The notes beneath the pieces were generated by a model. That model saw only the letters and a program-made list of their open reading frames with translations. It searched no databases and was not told the origin of the DNA. Of a DNA stretch of 64,000 bases, positions 12,128 to 26,085 are shown one piece after another (within the stretch, counting starts at the first letter, position 1; each line of letters opens with the position of its first letter). A program made the translations under genes and the position numbers. Origin of the DNA: Echinometra lucunter (Eukaryota; Echinodermata; Echinoidea; Camarodonta; Echinometridae); assembly GCA_029962745.1 (NCBI GenBank), contig CM057153.1, positions 39,601,612 through 39,665,611 of the forward strand, written 5' to 3'.

Positions 12128-15100
12128 CTTAAAAGTAGAAAAGTTACAACATAATCCACAGAAAAAAAGATTAAACCACACTTGAACTTTCTTCAAAATT
12201 AACCATTGCAATATTTGCAATAGTTACACTACACATACAGTTTGCTTTGAGAGTTTGACGAGTCTTTCGCTCTTTGCACTGTTTGCAGCAATCATCAAAA
12301 ACTGCTTTATCTGGTAAAAATTACATTCTGGTGATGAATAATATAGAATTGAATTGAATTGAATATGTTTATTGTCCATGATGGGAAATTCTTTTTACAT
12401 CGGATAAATTCAAAATACAAATACAAATACAATTTCAAGAGGAGAAAAACAGAGCAAAGATACAAAATTACTCATAGATTAATTGTACACAAATACACAA
12501 TTATTCACAGATTAATTGATAGATAAATTGCAACTATAGGTATTATATTTTTACATTGATTTTAATTCTTCAGACAGGGCGCTTTACGGCATGTGCTTTA
12601 AGTCTAAAAACTTATTCATTTGGCCTATATAATCGTTAAATGAATTCTGAAAACGATTTTTGAACATCAACATCTCCTCCCTTTTCGTCTTACCCGATTA
12701 TGAAATTCTTGTGTATTGTTGAGAGTGGACTCGACAATGTCTTGAACAGCCTTATCCATCATCTTCACCCGGATCATGTTCTTCAGTTCACGATCTTGCA
12801 GCTGTAGGTCGGAATTGACGATGACGAAGATTTTGCCTTTAAATTCGGCCCGGCTTCGACCTAAAGCAAAATGAAGTTATTTCTTAATTTATTCACTTAT
12901 TCATTCAATGTTTTCTTTATTAAAAAAAAAGGGGGGGGGCTGGTCCCATTAAGACCCGAAGAGGGCCTGCTTCACGAGAGAGCCCTGCTATAAAACAGAT
13001 ATAATATACAAATGATAACATGGTAAATGATCATAATGTACATTCAAAAGAACACAAGAAATAAAAACAAAATATGTGACATAGAAAACTATGATGATAA
13101 TAACATAACATTAAACGGAACTCAAGAAATGATAAAGAACAAACAAAACAGAAAAAAAATTACCGTACATCCATGGGGGCGAAGTGCACAAGACTACCCC
13201 CCCCCCCCCCCACCCCCTCGTAAAGCGATTTCAGAATTCCAGAGCCACGACTCGAAAGTTTGAAGGGGTTCGTTAACGACATTCATGTGAACTTCATATG
13301 AATTTAATGGCAGTAGACATTAAGTGACACTTTCATAGCTGTTTTAGAAAAAAAAATGTTAACCCATTATGATACAAAATGTCCAATTTTGTCTTGCACA
13401 GACTGGTAACCACAGACGGTAAAATGTAAGAGAGGAGCATACCCTTAGTCTGAATGTGGCCAATGTCACTCGTCACGTAGTTATATCTGAAAACCATGTT
13501 GCATTTCTTTATGTCCAACCCTTCTTCTGCGACTGATGTGGCGACAAGGACTCTACACTTCTCATCCTCGAACAACTTCAGATTCTTGTTCTGTTCTGCT
13601 GATGTCATACCTAGAACGTACATCAATGATAAAATAATTATCTTCAGTGATACGATAAAGACATTCAGAAGTAAAATGTCAGGAGGTAAAAGTGCACAGA
13701 ACCCCCTTAAAGTTGGTCGACTTTAGTGAAAATAGGTTTTGCTTACATAGTACAGGTAATTAGTTAAAGGCATATTAATTTCTTCATGATTATATGACTC
13801 CTTTGGAAGAGGATTCTGTTAATAAATCTGCATTCACTGAAGTTATAGGTTTTCCCACATTCATTGGTTCGTAGAGGACTGTCTCTGAATATTTCTGGCA
13901 ATGTTACTTGTTTTTAAGAAATATGTAAAAGAGGTAAAATAATCTAACGACATTCCTTTTCAGTTTGTTTCTGTATCATCTATCAAATCTACCCCACATT
14001 TCATTAGGAACAGGGATTAATCATCTATTCAGGCCAAGTGCAGATAAAATTAACTCTACCTTGGTTGCCACCACCTATTAGTATGTCAGCATTGAGATGT
14101 TTCAGATCAGGGTCTTCGTTCAGCCACTTGACCAACGCCTTGGCCGACTCTCTGGTCCTGGTGAAGATGATGCTAAGGGAATCCTTTTTATTGCCATACT
14201 CTGTCTTGAGCTGCTTACCCAGCTCATTCAGGACGGGGTTGGTACTGACTTTGAGATTGCCGATTCGTTTCAGGTCTCCCAGTTTATCTATAAAAATGAA
14301 ATTTACAATTATACAGATGAAGAATTACATAAAGCTGTGAAAGTCTGCACTGTGATATAAATCGCCAACTAGCTGTTAACCTGTTGCCTACACCTGGGGG
14401 CGTTTCATCAACATTTGTTGTCTGACAAGTTGTCAGATCTGACATCTTTCCTTGATTTTGATTGGCTGAGAAGCATCGTTACTATGGCAACTGTCGGATA
14501 AAACAGACTTTGTCGGATAAAACATCCGACACGTCCTTTCATGAAACGCTCCCCAGGTAGTCCCTGTACAAAGCCCATATAGCATTCAGTAGTCAACATC
14601 TAAATATTGTTAGGAAAAATAGACCCACATACAATGAAACCCTTTGTAAACAAAAAATAGTCATATCATGTAAAAAAAAAAGTTCCCTAATACATGAGGT
14701 ACATACAAAATTCGAAACAAGACATTCAAAACAAGTGCAAACCAACCTCTGAACATCTTCTTAAGATCGATGTCAGCAGGGCCCGATGGCTTGCTCCTTT
14801 CTTCTTCGTTGATGTAATCCTCCATGTATGAGATGGCATCTGATGTCCGTGCATCACGGTTAATGAACAAGCTATTGTTGTACTCCTAAAACAGAGAACC
14901 GTAATGCCTCGTTGACATTATTTACAATTGAGAATAGACCAACCGCATGACAGAAACCACAGTAATTATCATTTTCACTAGATTGAGAGAGTGAGCAAAT
15001 ATACATGCATATTTTTAGAAACTATTTTTAAAACTGAATTAGAATAATCAGTCAGCCATACCCACTCCATAAAATTTAATAAATGAAAAATGAGCAAACA

Positions 15101-18100
15101 AAACAATGTAAAAATACTTTTTCCCTCATACTAGTGACTCATTTGTCACACATTTTGTATAAAATATCTGTAGATCGTCAGTGCTGTTTGTGCAGTGGTG
15201 TTTTATTCTGTAGGAATGTCCCCCACAATGCCACTCAATAATCATTAACCAATGAGCATTTTGCTTACCCTTAGGTAGGTCACACAAGTCATCAGTTCCC
15301 TTCTATCTTCTTCACTTTCTACTTTCTGCTGAATCTTCTTCTTCAAATTGACCACACCCTGCTCATAGCTCTGAGTTCCACGGCGGGATGCCATCTTTGA
15401 GAATTCGTCAGTTTCCTCGATCAGCGCTCTTCCAGCTGAGCGAAAAAATACGAATCAACGAACTTAAGGCCTGTAATGTGATCTTCATAATTACCGTAAT
15501 ATTCCTTCAGAATTATTCACTTTGTGTCTCTGTTAAAACTCTCTTCTTTTTCTTTCTTTCTTTTAACTTTCACCCAGGGGCGTAGCTAGACCTTTTTCAG
15601 TGGGGGTTGTAGAGGTCACTGATTACCAACAAACATTGTCACCGATTACCGACGACCAATGTCTATTACTCAAACCGTCTAAAGCCCATGGGGCACTTTC
15701 AATTGTGTGCCTCTATCTTATTTTCCTTCGTCTCTCCTACACGTTTTCATTCAATTTCAACCAGATTTAGTGATTTTTATATGAGCGAGCGAGGCGAGCA
15801 AGGAAATGATGCTCCTTTTCATTTTAGACGTGATGATTCTTCATCAAAATACGAGATGGGCCTATACGATATTAAAATAAAAAATTTGGTCACTTCGTCT
15901 GCAAAATTAATTCGCTTTCCCCAACATTCTGTGTCTAAATATTACGAGCGAGCGCAGCGAGCGATAACAAAATATACACTCTTTGTCATGCTATTCACGA
16001 GACGACTTGGATAAATCTGACGTATTTGCCCATTATTATACGGACTTGCGGACTGACTGTATTTTGGATGACAAAATACATTTTGAACAATAAGATATCT
16101 AAATCATAGCCTATTCGGTGACCTCGCTTGCAAGCTAGGAAAAATAATTCTTCATCGAAATATGCGAAGGGCCTATTAGATATCTAGATTATTTTTGTCC
16201 CCTCGCATATACACCTTTTTCATGTTATTTCGTCGAAATACACTTTGGCCAGTATTAGATATTCGGTCACCTTGCTGGCCGAATTCATTTGCGTGCAAAA
16301 ACTATCCTTGTATCTAAATATTATACAAGCGAGCGAAGCGAGCGAGGACAAAATATATATACTCCTTTCCATGGTTGAGGTGATTATTCATTCTTCATCC
16401 CAATACACGATGGGCCGAAAGATATCTAAATTATATTCCAAAACGATCCCGTTTTTGGATATTATACGAGCGAGCGCAGCGAGCGAGGAAAACTATACAC
16501 TCTTTTTCATGCTATTTTGTCAAAATACACTTAGGCCAGTAAGATATTTAAATCATATATTTGGTAACCTCGCGCTTGCCGAATTTGTTCGCTTTAAAAA
16601 ACTATCCTGTATCTAGATATTATACGAGCGAGGAAAAATATACTCCTTTTCATGGTTGAGGTGATTATTCTTCATGAAAATACATGATGGGCCGAAACGT
16701 ATCTAAATTATATATCTTGTCACCTCGCTTGCCCGATCTCGTATTTGAATATTATACGAGCGAGCGCAAAAAATATACACCTCTTTCATGTTATTTCGTC
16801 GAAATACACTTTGGCCAGTATTAGATATTCGGTCACCTTGCTTGCCGAATTCATTTGCGTGCAAAAACTATCCTGCATCTAAATATTATACGAGCGAGAA
16901 TAAAATATATACTCCTCATGGTTGAGGTGATTATTCATTCTTCATCCAAATACACGATGGGCCGAAACGTATCAAATTATATTCCAAAACGATCCCGTTT
17001 TTTAATATTATACGAGCGAGCGCAGCGAGCGAGGAAAAATATACACTTTTTTCATGCTATTTCGTCAAAATACACTTAGGCCAGTAAGATATATAATTCA
17101 TATATTCGGTAACCTCGCTTGCCGAATTCTTTTGCTTTTCCTAAACGATCCTGTATGTGAATATTATACGAGCGAGCCCAGCGAGCGAGAAAATTTATAC
17201 ACCCTTTTCCATAGAATGAGTGTTATTTTGGGCACCTCGCTTGCTGTTTAGTACCAGGGTGAAGCGAGCGACCGACAAAATAATGCTATATTTTCTATAA
17301 ACACTGTAGAGTGTGCCCATTTCGTAATATCAAAACTTGCCAATGATGATTGATCAAGCAAGAATACCCGACAAAGTACAGCCGGGACAACCCTTCCTGT
17401 CCCGACATGATCCATCATTCCCCTCGACTCAACGGTCTGCACTGTACCCGCGCAAGCACAACCGAAGCCATTTTTTTTTCCTTTACATGTTAAGGACTTT
17501 GAACCCACATTAAGAAAAGACGCCGTAAAAAACGTATGTACATATATCGTAATTAGTAATAGTAATAGCAGTAGCGGTGGCGGCAGTAGTTATGGTAGTG
17601 TTGAGTGTGATGGCTGTGGTGGTGGTAGTATTATGTTCTCAGTTATCCAGACAAAACATAAGAACATAAAAATTATAATGAACTACAAATATACAGCCTA
17701 AATACTGCAGAGTTTTCTGAAATTATAAACAGGTTTTCGCATGATACTGAATTAGTTTGATTCAATATTCTATTCAATCTGTACTTATATTTTTAAAAAT
17801 GTACGAAAAGTTTTGTTCTGTGTCTGAACATTTGTCCAGACATAATATCTTCACTTGAAGATTGTAAACACCATGGGTATCGATCCGGGGAGGGGGGGGG
17901 GCTGTATTATCATCCCCAAATAATTCGCCAGTGAAAATGACATTGCCCCTGTTAATCCCCTAAAAACAAAGAAAAAGAAAGAAAAAGGGGAAAGGAATTA
18001 AGAAAACTTTAAAAAGAAGAAAACCCTGGGAGCGCTCGCTCACTTCGCTTGCTCTCATTTAAAAAATATCTATCTCAAAAAATGCCGGTTAAAATACTAT

Positions 18101-20099
18101 CTTTATGAAAGGAAATTGATTTGCATCTTGTCTTTCTTTCTAATGTTATACTATTCATCGATTCATGAAATGTTAGAAAAATAACTGCAAGGAGTCGAAC
18201 AGCAAGAAGACCTAAAATAGAAGCTTTTCAGGAGATATCCCCTGTGATTAACAGTCTATTCCTATTATACCATTTATGAGAAAGGAAGGTGCCGGCAAGA
18301 TGTACGTTACTAAAATCATGTGAATGGAGTAACAATGCACTAGAACCGGTTCTAAGTATTTTGAAATTCCTTTTTTTTTCGCTCGCTACGCTCTGTACAG
18401 AGACATGTCAAGATCTTTCCGAGCAGCAAGCACTCTTATTCCCACAGCAGCATGTCCGAATATCACAATATTGTTTGTAGTTAGGTGTCCAAGTATCCTC
18501 GATTTCTGTGGGAAGATGTTCATCATTAAAATCATATAGTTTATTTTGGTAGCAATTCTACGTTGTTTTGTTTTCGGGGTGTTTTTTTCTTTTTCTTTTT
18601 AATAGCAATATAGAGTTTTTGGTCGGTAGCTCGCTTCACTCGTTCATATAAAACAGAATGGTTTTGGATGCCAAGCGACGAGCCAAATCACGTCATATTT
18701 GGCAATTGGATGATCAAAAATGCTTTGAGGCATATCAAAGAATGTAAATATGGCATGTTTTATGTCACCATTATTCAGGAACAGAAATTTGATAAGTCAG
18801 AATCAAACATTGATCCAATCATTCAATCAATTACACACTGATTCAATCAATCAATCGATCAATCAATCATTCATGAATCAATCAATGAACCAAAAAACAA
18901 CCAACCAACCAGTCAATCAATCAATCAACGAAATGGGTATTTATTAGCAAACTTTCTTTATGGCAAATGAGTTTTGGAAATGGCAGAGTTTTGGGCAAGG
19001 AAAGATGGGATGAATGGTATGGAATTGAGCAAAATGCCTACGGATGGACCTATGACAATGAAAAACACCTCCCGGAATCGTGATACGTCACACACACACT
19101 TTTTTTCTTACACACACAAACACCCATCTCGCACACACCCACACACACAGACACAGACACACAACCATTCAATTTCAATTATCAGCCCTTTTAACAATTA
19201 TACATGTTTTAAACTCAGGGAGATAGCAATCGGTCAGAGCCGTGTATTGATTATGATTTGCGATTTTGTGGTCTCGCAGACCTAAGAGTCAATCGAGAAT
19301 TCTGCATTTAGTGAGTATTTTCATTAAAGATGCGCTCAGACAAAAAGGTGGCATTAACAGTATCAAGCGATGATATCACACTTCACCATAATCATGCAAA
19401 TTCATTTGTATCTGTACCTTCAAGAAATTTGATTTTTTCTTCAATGCGTTCCATGATGACACTGATTTCACGGAAGTAGGGATCTTTCAGAGATCTTCCC
19501 TTCACAATCAGTGGAACTGTCAGAGAGAACAAAAAAGATGTTATCAGTCTGTCTGATCTTCTGATAAAAACATTAAATACATACGACTTTTACTATAAAT
19601 ATAAAATACATACATACATATTGGCAGCATTAAGAACTCTCTCGAAATAAAATTATTGTAATGAAAATGAGGAATGAGATTTCCTTAATCTTTGCAATTT
19701 TTCAAGGACGATGGAAAGGAGGAGTTTCACTTTCGTTCACAAGGTGGACCATTATTCTCTCATGTCCTTTTGACTTTTATGAGAGGAGAAAAGAAATCGA
19801 CCTACTTTCCTTAGGCGAGTTATCTTTTCCATTAAGCTGGTGGGCATATATCTTAGGACGAGATATTCTGCAGTCGAGATTCGCACAGAGCTTGATGATG
19901 TATTCCTTAGCTTGGATCAAGTCCTTGGAATCTCCCACACCGGGTGATGCAGTCAATCCAAGAATCTTAAAGATGTTACAGATGTTCAAGAGGAAAGGAA
20001 TGTATTTCAAATGTGAGGGTTTGTAAGAAAATCTCGGAAAATTACATATTTTCAAATCTGAGAGTAACAATAACAATGATAATAATAATAATAATAATG

Positions 20100-20153
<54 letters not shown>

Positions 20154-20177
20154 GTAATAGTAATAATAATAATAATG

Positions 20178-20219
<42 letters not shown>

Positions 20220-20243
20220 GTAATAGTAATAATAATAATAATG

Positions 20244-20289
<46 letters not shown>

Positions 20290-20300
20290 TAATAATAGTA

Positions 20301-20370
<70 letters not shown>

Positions 20371-22970
20371 TATCACAATATTATCTAACGTCTCTATGCG
20401 CTTCCAAATGACTTGGGATATTATTACCCTGGCTTTAGCCCGGCAACCATTACAGCGCCCAAGCATTTCAAGGAATGAATTCCTGCCAGGTATTACCGAG
20501 GAGTACAACAGAGAATCAACAGCTTCAGGGTAATGTAGAAATCGATTGCTATATGCAATGTCAATATACAAATAATGAATGTTTATGAGTGCAATGGACA
20601 GAATATTTCATGAGGTGAAAGATGAATGGGTCAATAATTTTCATCTTTCACCGAATGTAATATATTCTGTCCATTGCACGAATGAAAAAAACATTCATTA
20701 TTTGTTTTATATGACACCTAAAAATTGATCAAATCGCAATAAATCAATAGCGCTATACGCTAGCGCGCTGTTCGTGGTGCACACTGCAAACGCAAGCGTT
20801 TTACATACGTAGTGTGCCGGGCTCTCGGCGTTCGTGCAATGGAGCAAATCGTATGGATCCAAGATTGCACGGTAAATGGAGCCACAATTGCACGAATGAT
20901 GACATCATAGTGCAATGGGACAAATGATCAATATCAAACAACCAATCAAATGACAGGGATCTATTAAGGTGTTATATAAAACTAACTAGCCTCTATAATC
21001 TTTAGTATAATTACGACACTATAAAAATGATTAAGGCATAACGTGCCCCTCTATTATGTCCATTGAAGTGGTTTGGACGAATTCTATCCCTATATGACTT
21101 TTCCTTTAATCGTTTACAACAGTTCATGACTGACTGGAATCAAGCACCGTTTTATATTCATTCCTACCATTTTATCCAACTATTTAAAGTGCTCATATAT
21201 ACCTGTGGTCTTGGAAGCTTTGGTGAGTCGATTTTCAGGTCCCTGTACATCGCCATCAGAACATTGTACGGATTAGATTTCTGTTAGGTGAAAGGATATT
21301 CAAGATAGAAGACAATTTTGATCACTTAGGATTCGTGCATCTAAAATTGGTATTACTTTCTAATTTACTTAATTGTATCTAAAGACAAGAAGTTAATAAG
21401 AAACATAGAGAGTTGAAATTATGACATAATATTACACAGTATCTTGTTTATATAGACAAACAACGACAGAGTTGAAAAATATTGGAAAGCGTCACAGTTC
21501 CAGACAGACTAGTATGCCTAATCATGTAGATACTTATGTTAAATGTAGTTTAATGAGTATTTTAATGACATTCTCTGAAGAATCCCGATGTCAACACTAA
21601 ATTTTGTTAGTCATATCTGGCCTCATTCAGACTGTGATGAAAAGACAAATCAACATTGCCGTACAAAAAAAAGCTTACTGCATTAAAAGTCCGATTTATA
21701 AACGTAAAGTTATAAGCTGAGCCAGAAGTAGACTAAAATTACCCGCCTAAAATCGTTTGCATCTCTGGTCTTCAGACGTATATTAAGAAGATGTCTGGTC
21801 TGTCTGTACTAGAGATATCAAAACTCCCACGCATAAACACCAGTATCTTTCTACAACTATTTCCATTTATCGTCGTGAATTCGTTCGACAGGTGGGTAGC
21901 TTACCACTCGAAAAAAGTTGGAAAATTAAACATCAAAATAGTTTAAAAGATTACCTGGCAGTGATGGCATTCGTCTAGGACGAGGAGGGCAATATCAGAC
22001 AGGGTGAGTTTGATGTTTTCGTCTTTGAGAGCATTGACGAGTACCTGAGCTGTCAAGACCACGATGTCGTTTTCCTCGATGACGATGTCGAGGGGAACAT
22101 GGTTCAACTCCTCACCGCTAGCACCAGCGACACTACACGTCCCTTTTAAATATTTTAGACACCTGTCTTTCTGCTGTTTCACTAGAGGGACCTGTAGTAG
22201 AAAAAAGGAGCTTCCAGGCTTTTATGGGTTCTTACAGGAAAAATAAATTTCTATACCGTATTTACTCTTTTGACAAAGTGTAAAATGTGAAAGATCTTAC
22301 GACCTGGTGAAAGATTTTTTTCTTTTATTTCAAGTAATAATTGACAGTAATTGAGAGGATATTTGTTTATCATTTTGGTATAGTTATCATGGTTATCATA
22401 TGAGACCAAAATGTAATGTGAAGGTCTTTCTACCTTGCTCAGGGTTCTTACAAGGTTGGCAAGTGAATGAAGAACCTTAATCTACCTTGTTCACCACAAA
22501 TACACATTTCGGTCCCCGATGACTTGTGGCTCCTACTGGATTACGTGCCAGGAAGTGGCGACTTATAAGTGCGATGGCGACTTCTGTCTTTCCTTTCCCT
22601 GTTGGTAGAACTACCATTGCGTTCTCACCCTTCAAAGCTGGGGTTAAGACTTCCTCTTGGTAGTCCCGAAGAATAAGTTCCTTCACCTCATCGTCAGACA
22701 CGTTACCGACTTCGGGAATCTCATCGTCGTTACCTTACAGGATAACAGTGATATCAGGAGTAAGATGGAATTCTACTATACCAGTGCGCATGAGGTATCT
22801 TTGCCAACAACCTCTGTGGTAAATTTACAATTCTGCTTCAAACATAAAAGGATTTCCTCACTGTTTCCTTACAATAGCTTCCTAGCCAGTGTAAATCATA
22901 AAGAAAATAGAAAACTTTGCTCGTTTCAAGGGGAAATTAAGGGAATACTTATCATTAATCTTATTATTAA

Positions 22971-23027
<57 letters not shown>

Positions 23028-23393
23028 CATTATTATTTATTCGGCAAAGAAAACATTACAAATTACAAAAACAATTAAAGATGCAACGGATAAAGATAAT
23101 GCGACCACTGGAACGCCAGGAACAGAAAAATTTAACTTAATAACTGTAGCTCGTGGCTTTCTGTCCCACTTCCAGTGGAAGCAAACACCAGATAGAAGTA
23201 AGATTACAAATTCATCTTAATAAGCACAGTAATAAAAACAATACAAAAGCAATTATAAAATCATCATAAAAGGATTCAACATAACACATCTCCCACCAGA
23301 ACTGTTAACATAACATGTTTATAGTTTAGAATTATAATTAGCCCAGCAAATAGGTAATAAAAGTGTAAAGAAAAGAGGAAGATACATAGGAAG

Positions 23394-23433
<40 letters not shown>

Positions 23434-26018
23434 AAGATGGAGTAAAGGAGAGAGAAAAGGTAAAAAGAGAGCACGTGACAGAGAGAGTACCTCATAACCC
23501 AAGGAAGAGAAGAGAAGAGAAGCTTACCGAAGGACATGACTGAAATAGTCTAAATACAGACCACTTTTGTCTCTATGACAGGTGGATTCATAATTTTAAA
23601 TTTTGTATATATTTTCATTGTTTTAAAAATCATATAAAATCTTGGGTTTTTTCTCATTTCTCAACTTTATAATTTCAATTCATTACATTCGTATGTTTAA
23701 GGAGCCACTGCAAATAAGCTCTCGAGCTTTCGTGTATTATCCTGCTCAACCTTTTTCAAGTTTTAATCTGATTTTCTTTGACTATGCAATTGTTGTATGT
23801 TCAAAGCTTGGCGAATAAAAATCAACCAGTCAGTCAGTCAATCAAACGTCTTACATATTAGCCCTTATACTGCTAGTATTGCTTCCATTGCAGTTGTAAC
23901 TAATTCGAATATTAAATGTCGAAGTTACAAGTGCTCAACCATTGAACATGTCTGCTATTTTAAACATGGGATTTAATCTCCTACTGTGAACGATTTTTGA
24001 GGGGTTGATATTAATATATACCAGACGACAATGATATTCAATTAAAGTAAAAACTCGAAACTGCCGCAGTCTCACCATCATTAGCTTCCTCGTCATCTGT
24101 GCTGATTCCAAGAGCGAAATTTTTATTTTCCTCCATTTCCTTAGCGAGTTTGGGGGAGCCATTCTTTTCTAAAGCCTTGATGAACGTCATGAAGCAGTCC
24201 TCTGACTTACGATCCAATCTCAGGAGGAGCTCTGAAGCACCGGCACAATTACCTTCATTTTTTACCTGCTCATTGTTGAGAGAAAGAAAAAAACATTACA
24301 TTACTGAGCACAGGTTTAAGTTGTCGTTGGAAAACGTGAATGATATAAGCTTATAAATTAGCGAATGACATGACTGAAATAGTCTAAATACAGACCACTT
24401 TTTTTTTCTCTGACAGATGGATTCATATTTTTAAATTTTGTATATATTTTCATTGTTTTAGAAATTATGTAATCTTGGATTTTTTCTCACTGTGTAAATA
24501 AAATAATTTCAATTCATTAAATTCGTATGTTGAAGGACCCTATGCACTGGAAATAAGCTCTCGAACTTTCATATATTATCCTGCTCAAGCTTTTTCAATT
24601 TGATCTGATTTTCTTTGACTACATGTATTCATTCGTTGTATGTTCGAAGCTTAGCAAATTACCTTCATTTTGTATCTGCTCATTGTTGAGAAAAAAAAAA
24701 CATTACATTATTGAGCACAGGTTAAAGATGTCGTTGGAAAACGTGAATGATATTTTTAAAGTATCAGAATAACAGGAAAGAATTAACCCTCAAATAATGA
24801 TAACAATAATCATGAACATAATAATAAACAATTTTCACCATACCGTCTTTCTTATTTTCTCCAAGTCTCGTTTATTAAGATGCTCATTTAATGAAGCAAG
24901 AAGGGAAAGAGGCTCAATATCCTCCAGCTGACTCGCATAGAGCCAAAGAAAAGAGCGATAGTGTTCTCTCTCCTTAGTGTTGAATTCACAGGTTCCTTCA
25001 AGGTGTCTAGCTATCTTTACATTCTCTGAGAGACAAGAAATCAAAAAGAGAAGAATGTCAAAAGAAAAGTGCAGCAGCAGGGGTAGAGTAAACGGTTTGT
25101 TGCTACCAAACCACTTTATCTACGATGCATATGTTCCCAAGTGTGGTAAGTTTTCTTTTGTTTATTGTCATTAATATTTTCACAAATATCTAACTCAGAA
25201 TGATTGGCCATCTACAACCGGGCATGTTGGCTCAATTGATCAATTGACTGAGCGTCCGCCTCATGAACGGGAGGTCGTGGGTTCGATCCGGCCCGCCCGA
25301 GTCACACCAAAGACTTAAAAATGGGACCTTCTGCCTTCTAGCCAGACGCTCGGCATATAAGAATGGAGAAGGGATGTTGTGCAGGGCCCGCTCGAAGAGT
25401 AGCTGATAAAAGCTGAAGTGGCTACCCTGGGTAATAAGTCGTTATTATAATACGTTTGCCACACTCGACCAGTTGTATAAATAGGTAACTGGTAGATTTA
25501 TTCCTTATATGCACTGAGCGCTACGGTTGCGGTGCTAAAAATGGGGTAATATATGACCCCTTGGCACCCTTATGTTTTGTATTACTTTGGAAATAAAACA
25601 TCACGTGAACTTGAACAGTGCTTGGTATACTGAAGAGACTACCTCTAGTAAACAAAACAAGTTGTTGATGTTGTTATTATTATCATCATTATTATTATCA
25701 TTGTCATCATTAATTCTCAATAATGTGAGCATTATTATAACTTCTTCTTCTTTTCATTATTGTCATTATAATTATTATTTCTGTTATTATCATCATCATC
25801 ATTATTATGTGGATAAGTGCGACTGCCCGTCCGTTTCATAGGCCTACATAACATGAAGATAAAGATGATAAATGAGTGTTCAGTTGAAAATGGAAATTAA
25901 GTGGATAACCCGAGAAGAAAAATACACGAAGGGCCACACAACTGCTAAGATGTTATTAATAATGATAATACTACTAATGATGATGATGATGATAAATATA
26001 ATAACAAAAATAACAATA

Positions 26019-26085
<67 letters not shown>

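Noticed and set aside
13496..14360. Plus-strand open frames over the helicase exons
   Set aside because: They are antisense shadows of exons 12 and 13 of the MDA5-like gene.
20013..20411. Ile-rich 130-residue membrane-like protein
   Set aside because: It is the AAT microsatellite read as ATA/ATT codons.
25215..25290. A functional tRNA gene
   Set aside because: Box A and B are present but the acceptor stem does not pair convincingly and the sequence continues into a SINE body.
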